Below, in pieces: positions 40,501 to 52,500 of a stretch of DNA of 64,000 nt; within the stretch, counting starts at the first letter, position 1, and every line of letters starts with the position of its first letter. The notes under the pieces are model-generated. The model was given only the letters and a program-made list of their open reading frames with translations. It ran no database searches and had not been told where the DNA came from. Location: NCBI GenBank assembly GCA_030847615.1, contig JAUMIR010000001.1:383948687-384012686 (forward strand), written 5' to 3'. Made by a program: the position numbers and the translations under genes. The DNA is from Gambelia wislizenii. Its lineage: Eukaryota > Chordata > Lepidosauria > Squamata > Crotaphytidae.

Positions 40501-43500
40501 TCAAATTGAATCACTTGCCGCAACGAGCAGGAATGCACATTTTCTTTGGTTTGCTTAAAAACTCCAGGAAAAACTGTGAAGGCTTTTCCTTTGCACTTTT
40601 TTATGTTTTTGCCCCCCCCACACCTCTGAATATGGCGAAATGATGCATAATACCATTAAGACAGTCTGTATTCTCCTTGCATTCTGTGAGGAATATTTTT
40701 GACATTTAGACAACCCCTAGGTATTGCATCTATATTCACTCTATTCACTTTATATTCTCTCTATTCACTATATTCATTTTGCAGCACATCTAAAGATGTG
40801 GATTGATATCCACAAAAACTCATATGAAAATATTGATCAGTTAATCTTAAAAGGTGCTACTAGATTTCTCCCCGCCCTTCCCCCTTCCTTTTTCCTTTTA
40901 GTATTCTACTTAGTGGCAGTTGGTGGCTTCTGTGTCAACTGGGAAGTTTTAACCCAGACTTTAAAGGAGCTATACAAGGTGCTGAATCCCACCTGCAAAA
41001 TAAGTACTCAGCTACATGGGCTGGCTCCCCACCAGTGTATCCTGCCCATAAATCAGGCCCATTCCTCCCCCATTACCTTTATGGAACTGGGGGAAGTCCA
41101 GACAGCCATATAGCCCTGCCACTGCAGCTTTCTCCTTCTCTTCCTCCTCCTCCTCCCTCGCTCTACCTGAAGCCAGGAAGCTGGTCATATACTGTGGGCC
41201 TGCTTCCTGCTGTGGAAGAGTGCTGACTGAGGGCAGCTGCAGCAGGAGGCTGGCATGCCAGAATGGGTTTCCTGCATTTTAACAGACATTTTTAAAAATG
41301 GGCCCTGTTTTTAAGGAAGCGAAACTTTTCAGGCTTTAAACTATTCCACTTTGATTTCACAGTCACATTGCACTAAAGTTAGGCTGTGCAAATCTCCCCA
41401 ATCACACATAAATCCAGGGTTTACCAGGAAAGGGCAGGGCAAGATGGGTATAGCAATTTAGAACTCAAAACACCATAAGGTACAGCTGAGTTGTATATTG
41501 CCTGTATAGACTGCAAACACTCTAGAAAGGGACTGAGTCACTATATTAAATATTTCCTGATCACCACACAACACAAGGAGGTGTCCTGGTGGTACAGTGT
41601 TTAAATGCCAATACTGCAAGCCACCACGTTGCAAGTTCGATTCCAGAGGGCTCCAAGGTTCACTCAGACTTCCATCCTTTCATAGGTCGGTAAAATAAGT
41701 ATCCGGCTTGTGGGGACAATTAACTAATACACATTGGAAACTGCTTAATGCAGTGTAGATGTGTACATTGCTATTGCTTAAAACAATTTGTAAGCTGCTC
41801 TGACAGCCATTGTAGCTGAAGGAAGGGGTATAAGCACCTAATTAAATTGAAATTAAAATTAATAACTACCTGAACACCAAGCACTGCTCACACTGACCAC
41901 TAGGCCTTGGAGTGGTACCTGACTATCTGCTTAAACAAATATAATTAAAATGCCTCCCATGGCCTCTATGTGTTGCACAATGTTTTTCCCTCTCTGGGCT
42001 GTTTTAGGCCCAGAAAGCCTTTTTAAAATCTGGAAGTATACTTAAAATTAACTTCAAATTTACTTTCTGCTTTAAAAAAAGGCCTCTCTGAATCCTAAAA
42101 CAACAGGGGAGGGGCATGACTACATTGCCCGCATGCTCCCTTGGGGAATGTTGAAGGCGATGTAACTTTTTAAAAGTTTCAATTGTTTTAAAACAACTGG
42201 AGGGCTATGGTCCCCATAGCCACATGAAGCCCACAAGATGCACTGTTTCCTAGTGTGGCATGTTGTTCACAACTAATAAATGTTAAACATAGAAATTATG
42301 ACTACCTGACATCAAACAAATGTCAGGTATTTTTCAGAAAGAATTTTTCAGATTGAGAGTTTCATCTCCATCTTGTTTGTTAAAAGATAGGGGATTTTTT
42401 TAACCTTCTTGTCTTCAGTTTCTAGCTCCAGACCTGCCTTTGCTAGATTGTTCTCAAATTCTCGTCTCCGTTCCTAAAGAAAAAAAAAAGAAACAACACT
42501 TTACTTTCTCCCTCAAAATAATAATAGCATATACCCATAATCTGTGGGTTCCATAATCTGCGGGACCCATATCCACAGTCACTTACACACATCCAAAATA
42601 AAATATGGTCTCCGTAGACATCTTGTAGGTCCTCCGGTGCAATTCTATGGTATGCTTCTGCCGGAAGCTGACAAGAGTTGTGCTGGAGGACCTAGAGGAT
42701 AGCTAGAGAGGTGTTCTCTCTAAGCATCTTCTAGGTCCTCCAGCACAACTCTATGGTATGCTTGGGCCAGAAGTAATTCATTTTAATAGGGTTCGCTATG
42801 ATCCGTAGTTTCCAGTATCCACAGTAAATCTGGGAACATATCCCCCACAGATATGGGAGTTGTACCGTAATACAGACAGAAATAAACTTCTAACATTAGA
42901 GAAAATTTGCCCTATTGGCTGTGCAGGGACAATATTAAATGTAGGAACAATATCAAATTATATCTGCATATGATCTTTTATAGTCATTGAGAATGGGGAT
43001 ATACAACACCTTTGTCCACAATAACCCTATGCCAGTACATTGTTCCTCCAGGGTGCCCCCCCCCCACAATATTTATCGGCTCCCAGGAGGCCCAGGAGAA
43101 TGATGACACATTTGTCTGCTGGCAGGTCTGGAATATTTATTTCTCCCAAATGCCTGTAGACAGTTTCATATCATGGTGCAGGGTCCCTCAGCTCTTCACA
43201 AACAGTTGAGAGATAAATATGCTGGTGCTTGTCTGAGTTTAAGGGGAAGACAGCCTGGAAAAGGGCGTGGGAGGCATGTAAATGAGAAGGAGAAGCTGAA
43301 GGAATGCCAAGAGAAGGGAGAAAAAACTCAGTGAGTTTTTAATAAGAGTGGTGGAAGGATAGTAACCACCCCCACACACACACACAGAGACAAAGCAGAG
43401 ATAAAGAGAAACCCTAATCCCCCCATCTGCCTTGCTGTTCTAATATTTGCAAAGCTGGTGACTTCTGCTTCTACCCTCATATGTAAAATATTCCAGCACA

Positions 43501-46500
43501 CTGAGAAGGCACCAGGTTAGGGAAGGCTGCTTTGAGGCAAAAGATGACACTGTAAGAGAAGAAGAAAAATATCCCCCACCCCCATAACATTTCAAATCTA
43601 AATACAAAGCATGGCATAGATAACAGTTTTGATGTGTAACAAAGTTTTATTAGTGTCTACGTAGAATGACCTGCGCATTTGGCTGACTTCCACCTTTGTA
43701 TGTAGTCTATTCCCAGGTCCTGTCTACACGATTTAAATAATGCGTACGGAGTGCAGAAGTTCGTGCTTCGGTACACACGGCCGTTCAGATTCACACGCAT
43801 CCAAAAGAGGACGGCCCAGTTTTCCACCCTGAAATACGCACACGCGGCGTTCAGGAGGGAAAGCGGATCGCGATGAGAAATCCGCACGCCGTTCGGATGG
43901 CTGATGGGTCTGTATGGTCTGTTCGCACACATACGAACAGGCTGTGTAATCTGATTGGCTGGCTGAGTAGAGGGGGCGGGACTAGCACGGAGGAGAATTG
44001 GGAGCGGCCGCCATGTTGGTTTCCCAGCTAGCGAGAGTCTGGTAAGTCCATGAATTATACATTTATTTATTTTTATTTTATATTGTAAATAGGGAAAACC
44101 GACTGTCCGCAAAGCAGGAACCTTAAAAAAAAAAAGTGGCGGGAGATTTTAAACTGCCGCTTGGCTTGCTTGCTCCAGCCAGCTTGGGGAAGAGGGAGTC
44201 ATACGGAGTTTAGGGGGATAAAAAATCATGTGGGCGGTTCGTATGCATACGAACGACAGCCTATTTGTATTTTTTACCCCCCAAACGGGTTTTTTTATGA
44301 TCGTATAGATGCACCCCCAGTTTCATCCTCATGATAATAATGGAATGCAGACATCTGTTCCACAGTGCAGTTTATGAAGATCATAAAAAAGGGGCCAAAG
44401 TTCTGTGGCTAAAGTTCTGATGAAAGTTTAATAAATTGGTAATGCATGTTATCTAAAAAGTCATGTTGCTAATGACAAATTCACTTTCAGATAGCAATGT
44501 TGTCTATTGCTAACATTTAAGAAATAAAAAAGATATAGCAGTTTTATATTATAGCACATTTTCTATTAAGTCATGGATTCTCATACAAGACTTTTATTTT
44601 CATATGCCTGTTTGGTCTCTAAAATCTCACTACTTCATTTCATTTGTGAATGCCTCACTGAAAAGAGTAGCTTGTGTTTGCAATTATTTTAAAACTATTT
44701 TAAAGGGTTTTTTCCCCCTCATAGGGCAATTTCCACACTATTCCTATCACTATTAGAACAGTAATATTTTTTTTTAAAAAAATGCACATGAATTAGCCAT
44801 AAATTCATAGGAAATCAGTAAGATTTGCATGCTACTAAATGTTCTTAGAACTAGAGTATTAGAATCCCACATTGAGGAAGCTCCTTGTGTTAATTTCAAA
44901 CTATGTTGCTCATCTAACAATAAAGAAATGCACTTTTGGATAGGATTTCAGCTCCCCATTGATATTTTTTTTAATGTTGAAAGAGGAAGAGTGACAAATA
45001 TGTTTTTTAGCTGTGCTTCTTTGTACAAATGTTGAAATGGTCTATTGGCATATGCACAGAAAACAAAGCAAGAACACAACTTCCAAAATGTGCAGCTGTC
45101 AGAAGCTTTCCCAAGAATGCTTCTATTCTTAGCCCACAGAACTCTGCCAAGTCACTGTGTTACAGAAAGATTACTGTACAGAATTACACTGTATGTGCAT
45201 TTTCTTACCAAATCAGCAAAATAAACCAGTCTTGAAATTAATCCATGGTTAATTTCAGGACTAGCTTTACTGTTAATAGAGCCTACTGTTTCAACTTAAG
45301 GTTTAAATGAAAGTGAATGCAAAGTAAACTCTTCCAATTACATGCCAAACTCTAACATCTTCAGACTTGCAGAGACCAACTATACAAGTTGCAGAGACCA
45401 ACTATTCAAGTAGTGGCAGCTAGTGCACTCACATATGACAGGACCTAATATCCTTACATATACTCCAGCTTCTTAAACATTTCCATGCTCTTTGAAACCT
45501 ACAAGAAGTTCTGCTGAGTTTGTTAGAAAAATAGGATAGGAAATCAACATCTCCATAATATTTTCCTTATGGCTGGACCTGCTTTGAGTGATTCTGAATT
45601 CTGCATTCTTTAGAAATAACAATCACATATCTGTCTGAAAATAGAATATTATTGCCCTTGCCTCTGGCCTTAGAAATGAACATGACATTGCCAGTTTGAA
45701 AAAGGAGAAAAGCCTTTGGTAGCATCCCAGCATTCTAAATCCATGTGGCAAACTGAGCCAAGTGAGGGGGCTTTTGATGACTGCATATATCATAATTAAG
45801 AATTTGATTATTTCATACACCTTTGGATATGATGGCTTGGGCTACTGGAACTTATAGTCCAACAACATCTGGAAGGCCACACCCTTTTGATTCCTGACTA
45901 GAGGAAACTCTTATGTATGCACAAGAGTGTAGGTACTTTCAAACTATAATTCTGCCCCCCCCCATTAAATGTTGCTTCAGTTCCCAAATTTCTAGCATTG
46001 CAGTGAGTGAGACACTGACAATTGTTCACACTTTTGTTTGCTGTATTTGCATTCCCTTGGTAACTTTGCCTGTTCTTTTTCTTTAGATGTCAAAAGTGTA
46101 TTTTTAAATGCTTGACTGAAGTTTTAATTACTGCAATGCTAGAAATTTGAGGAGTAAAGGGAAAAAATCATTAGAGGGGGTTAGCATTCCTATTTCGGGG
46201 AGGGGGGTATTATTTTGTTCACCTTTTAGTTACAACTTGTGCATCCTCTTAACCTTCTGCTGCCAGATTTGATGCTCACACAGATATTCAAAAGACAAAA
46301 TGAATTATTAATTCCAACTACTAAAAAGAAACTTTGATACACAGGAAAAGATGTTAATTACATGTCTCTACCTGCTTAGCTGATAAATACACTGACTTGG
46401 ACAGGATTCCTGGTTTCAGCTTACCTGTGTTCATGTTGTCATTATGTCATGAAAATGAAATATCAAGGGGAAAATTTAACATGTTCCTCACATTTACTGA

Positions 46501-49500
46501 CCATCTGTCATTTAAAGAAACAATCATGGATTACAGATTCAGAAAAGAAGTTTGAGACTCGTGATTGAAGATTGCAATGTTTGGGGCTGCTCAGCTGAGA
46601 AAAAAAAGTGAGGAGAGATATGAAGGAAGTGTTTAAAATTATGGATGGAAGTGGATATTGGAAGTTTCTCTCCCTCTCCCTCTCTCTTAATGCTAGAACC
46701 TAATGCTGAATGATGGGAGATTAAGGAGGACAGTGTACTTCTTCACACAGCACATAGCAAACCTACCACAAGAATTAGTGATGACTGCTAACCAAGGCAG
46801 CTTTAAAAGGAGATTAGAGAGGATAGCTTTAAAAGGAGATTGTGGAGGATAGCACTGTCCAGTTACTGTTTATGAAAGTTATGTACAGTGGACCCTTAAT
46901 ATCCACTGGAGTTTGGTTCCAGGATCTCCCCATGGATACCAAAATCTGTGGATGCTCAAGTCCCAGTATATACAATGGCATAGTAAAATGCCATCCCTTA
47001 TATAAAATGGTGAACAGCAAGGGATTTTTTTTCTTAATATTTTTGAGCTGTGGTTGGCTGAATCTGTGGATACATAACTCATGGATATGGAGGAGTGACT
47101 GTATACAGTCTTCAGTATCCGAGGCGGTATGCCTATGGATATCTATATTTGGAGAGCAGGGGGGTACAGTTGTACTCATATCCTGCCTCTTGGCATCCCA
47201 TTGGTAACTGGCTCGCCACTGCATGAACAGAATGTTGGACTAGACAGTTTTTCATCTGATCCAGCATGGCTCTTGTTATGTTCTTGATGTTCAAAGTATT
47301 CTTGCTAGCATAGAACACTGAGTTGGAAACAGATAAATGTAAAGTAAAAAAAAAAAGACTACATGGAATAAAGCATTATTGCACTTTTGATTAGAGGTGT
47401 GTATTACAAGGCAACAGGAAGCTTTGAAAATAAACTCCAGGAAATGACCAAAAGATTCAATGGAATTAGTCACCGTCTTCCAGCTGCCTCCTATACAGCA
47501 GTAATACTGAACCAGCATTTCTATGCTGCCTAATCATTACTTTTCACATACTAGATTCACACGTAATTTACCTAATTTTAGATAACCTAGTTTTCCAGGG
47601 ACAAGATTATTATCACAGTTCTGTTAATTAAGCACTATGGAAGTGTGAAGGAATGATATATGCTTATAAACATGCAGGAACATGTTGTGGATGAGCATCA
47701 GGTAATATTTGTCTTTCTGATAAGCCATGGGTGGAAAAGTGCAGCCCTCCAGAAAAGTGCAGCAATTCCCTGGCCATTTGCTACGCTAGCTAGAGTTGCT
47801 GACAGTTGCAGTCCAGCAACATCTGGAGGTCTGCACTTTGCTGGCTCACAAGCTTAGGAGATGCAATGATTTATACTGCATTATGTTTATGCCTTTCTGC
47901 ATTAAAAAAAAAATCCAAGTAATTTACAATCAGATCCTCAAACTGCTCAAATAGCAACAAATTCTATTGAAATGAAAGTCATAGAATCACAGGGTTGGAA
48001 GAAACCAAAAGGGCCATCTAGTCCAACACCCTGCCATGCAGGAATACTCAATCAAAGCACTCCTTACAGATGGGCATCCAGCCTCTGTTTAAAAAACTCC
48101 AAAGGAGACCACCACATTTCAAGGCAGTGTCTTCCACTGTCAAATAGCTTTTACCATCAGGAAGGACTTCCTAATGTTTAGGTGGAGTCTCTTTTCCTGT
48201 AGTTTGAATCCATTACTCTGTATCCTAGTCCCTGGAGCAGCAGAAAACAAGCCTGCTCCATCCTCAATATGATATCCTTTCAAATATTTAAACATGATGA
48301 TCATATCACCTCTTAACCTTCTCCGGTGTAAACATACCAGCCCCCAGCCATTCCTCATAAGGCATCGCTCTCACACCTTTTACCATTTGGGTCACCTTCT
48401 TCTAGACATGTTCCAGCTTGTCAATATCCTTCTTGAATAGTGGTGCCCAGAACTGGACACAGTATTCCAAGTGTGGTCTGACCAAAGCATAATAGAGTGA
48501 TACTACAGTTGTCCCTTCATATTTGCTGGGGTTTGGTTCCAAGACCCCCCGTGGATACCAAAATCCGTGAATACTCGAGTCCCATTATATGCAATCACAT
48601 AGCAAATTGGTGTCCCTTATATAAGATGGCAAAATCAAGGTTTGCTTTTTGGATTATTATTTTTTAAAGAATATTTTCAAGCCGTGAATACTTAAATCTG
48701 TGGTTACCAAATCCGTGGATACAGAGGGACAACTATACTACTTCCCTCACTTTAGTCGCTATACTCCTATTGATACATCCTAGGATTGCACTTACTTTTT
48801 TAGCTGCCACATCACACTGTTGGCTCTTGTCCAGCTTGTGGTCTACTAAGACTCTTAGATCCCTTTGACACATACTCTTGTCAAGCCAGGAGTCACCACC
48901 TATCTGATATCTCTGCATTTCTTTTTCTCTCCCCCCCACCCAAGTGTAGCATCCTCTCCTCTGGGGTGTTCGCTACCCCTCCTAATTTGGTGTTATCTGC
49001 AAATTTGATACGCATGTCCTCTATCCATCATCTAAGTCATTGCTAAAGATGTTGAACAGCACTGGGCCCAGGACAGAATCCTGTGGCACCCCACTAGTTA
49101 CTTCTCTCCAGGATGAAGAAGAGCCATTTGGGTTCAGTCGGACAATAAATTACGAATGTACCTAACTGGAGAATTGTCTAGCCCACATTTTACTAGCTTA
49201 TTTGCAAGAATATTATGAGGGACCTCATCAAAGACCTTACTGAAATCAAGGTATGCTACATTCACGGCATTCCCTTCATCTACCAAGCTTGTAACGCTAT
49301 CTCTTTTTTACATCCTGCCAAACCTCACAACTCCTTCAAGGCTGCTGCATATTCTCTCCCCAAATACTTTTCAAGTGAAAAAAACCTTGAGAAATACACA
49401 CATACATACGCACTCTAAACTGCCAGTTCTGAAGGCCTTCAGGAACATGAATGTCACCAGTCCTCCCAAATCCAACATGGACAAGACAAGCATGTATGTT

Positions 49501-52500
49501 CTAACCAAAAGTCATTTTTGCTTTCAAAAACATGCTTTTGGGGGAATTCAGGGAGCAGTCATCCAAAAAACAAACAATCAAACCAAACAAGAACCCTGCC
49601 CCCAACCTACAGCAACAACTGTCTTTGTGGCTCATCCGTTTGTTTGGTATGTGGGTGCTTATGCTGTTCGATATCTGTGAAAATGTATTTTTTTCAACCA
49701 ATAAATCTAATTAGTTACTGAAATCTGAATGACTTTGTTTTTCTCCTTTACTGATAGATCAGCTAGCTATATTGACGCTAATCTAGAGACAAAGTCCATA
49801 TAGATTTCAGTTTCTTTAAGTGGGTGGAATAGAGTTCAAGGTTTGTTTAAGGACTATAAAGGCTACTTTTAAAACTACATCTTATCAGAAGAGTTTACAC
49901 TACAACAAATGTGTTGATTTTTAAGGGGCCACAGTACTCTTCCATGTTTTTGCTATGACAGATTCACAGAATAATTTCTCATAGAAAGCTTTACTTCCCT
50001 AACATTACACATGGCTGTGCTACATAGTTTCATATCACTGCTGAAACAATTTATTATGACTGTTGGGTAGTCCTTACAATTGATGACAAATTACTGCTAA
50101 CCAAGCATGCCACGCTCCTGTCCAGAGCATAACAGAACCAAGCTTGTAATAAGCTCAGCTGATAGTTCACAAATTTCACATCATGTATCAAACATTAGAT
50201 AACATTTTGACTCAAGTTAAAGATGATGAACAAACACCATTTTAATTTCAAATGCATTTACCCTGCTTATTTTTGCTTTACAATCTTTATTTAGAGAGCA
50301 AGAGAAACAGTGCTTAATCCAGCTAAACAAGAACCAGTGTTCAGGTCTGCAATCAAAGGGTGGGTATGTTCAACAGGAAAAATAAATATACCAGTTGTCC
50401 TTTCATATTTGCGTGTTTCACATCCGCGGTTTTGCATATTGATGGTTTGTAGCTGCTGCTCAACTAGCTCAAACTCCAAGAGCCCACCCTCCACCTTCTC
50501 CTCCCCTCTCCTCCCGTCCTGGCAACAAAACACTCCAGCTTGCTTTCTTACCTAGCACCAAAACAGCACTGCCCATTTAAAACACTCAATAAGGTTGTGT
50601 TGTTAGCAGGGCTGAGGGGCGTGATTTATTCATTGGGGGGGGCATTGCTACAGTTACAACTTTTAGCTTTGGTTTGGGAAAGGAGTGACCTTACTGTTTT
50701 AAACGGGCAGCCCTGTTTTGGTGCAAGGTAAGAAAGCAAGCTGGAGTTGTGTTGTTGGCAGGGCAGAGGGAGGGAGAGCTGGCAGGGATGTGAGTGTGTG
50801 TGAGGGGCATGGTTGTGTGCCCGGGGGCAGGTGTTGCTACTGCAGTGGCAAGTATCAGCAGTCCTGATGGCAGGAGAGGAGTCTACAATACTGTAAAGTA
50901 GCATGTATGTTGGGGGTGGAACTTAACTTATTTGTGGGTTTTTTTTACTTTCACAGTGATGCTCTACCCCTAACCCCAGTAAATGTGACGGGACAACCGT
51001 AGCTATTTTTCCTTGTTTCTGGAATCATTGCTACTGCTACATAGGAAAAAGCTACAGAAAAAGCAATACAGTTATTTAGAGCACTGATGAAGATCCAGAA
51101 GGATCGAAACGACTGAAAAAATCCAGAAAAAGTTGTTTGAGAGTTGTGAGAATATTGAAACACTGAAGAACTAAATACACAATAAATCTATAATCACAGT
51201 TTTGTTATTTATGATATATGCTGAATTAAGCTAATTGTGTGAAACTGTACAAATTAGTTGTTATCGCTGCCTTAAGCTGTTTTGTTAAGCACTAAATACT
51301 GAGTTTTTTCTGAATCTATTACTCATAAGGAAGCAATGTATGTTGATGGCTATAGCTATTTTAGTTGTGTAAAATATTATATACTTTGGATATAGCAAAT
51401 TATATATTAGCATTTGTAATTGTAATAAATTAATGGTTTCTGTAAAAATTATAAAATTATATCATATGTAATTGTTAACTCCCAGTATTGCATTAGCAGA
51501 ACAGTGACACTATTAAATATATAACAGAATTCTGTTCATTCTTCTGCTGTAACCCGCCCCTGTTGCCGAGCAGAGGGGCGGGTTAAAAATAAATAATAAT
51601 AATAATAATTATTATTATTATTATTATTATTTTCAGTGAAAAGTGCAACAAGGCAGTATCAGATATGAAGTTATAACATTTCAAAAACATCAGAGTCTGG
51701 GAAATCTCTGGCCTGCAGAGCATACCCAATCCTCCAGGGTTCCCTTCCGTGGCCCTATCCTTTTTCTAGTGCAGGGGTGAAGAGAAAGCTTCACTTTCAC
51801 ACAGGAGGAGGAAGTTTAACTCTTTGATAATTGATTAGTGGGAAAGAGATGAGATTTTAATCTCTATCGAACATTAGCCTTTACTAATGTTTTGAGAAGA
51901 ATTTGTGCTTTTATCGCCAATCAGTGATTTCATCTCCCAGCACTACAGAAAAACTGCCTCTAACACAGGGCAGCCTTTTTATTGAGGAATCCTGCTATTA
52001 CCTCTAGTCACACATCAAAAATAAGACTGGGAATTCCAAGCACTTGAGAAAAGCAGTTGTTCTCTAGTGTTGTGAGAGGAATCCCCTCTCTTATCATTGA
52101 TAATTGACCATGTACAAGAATGGGAATTACTCTCCCATCATTAGAGGAAAGGCTACTTTCATTGGCACTGAAAGGGATCATTCTCCATACATAGGGAAGC
52201 ATGAATAGATTGTGAGGTGTCTAGGTTGTGGGGTGTTTTTTTTGTGTGTGTTTTTTTTCCAGGCTGTGAGGCCGTGTTCTAGAAGAGTTTATTCCTGATG
52301 TTTCACCTGCATCTGTGGCTGGTATCTTCAGAAAATGGTGACGTGTGGGTGAGTGAAGTTTATATGCTGTGAGTCCCTCTTGAAGAGGATTAGCATGTAA
52401 ATTTGTGTATTCAGTTGTTGGAAGTTCCGTTCTTAGGGTGGGAGGATATGCAAGGGGGATTAGTGTCTATTTAGTTCATGGTCCATTGTCAGCTGGGAAG

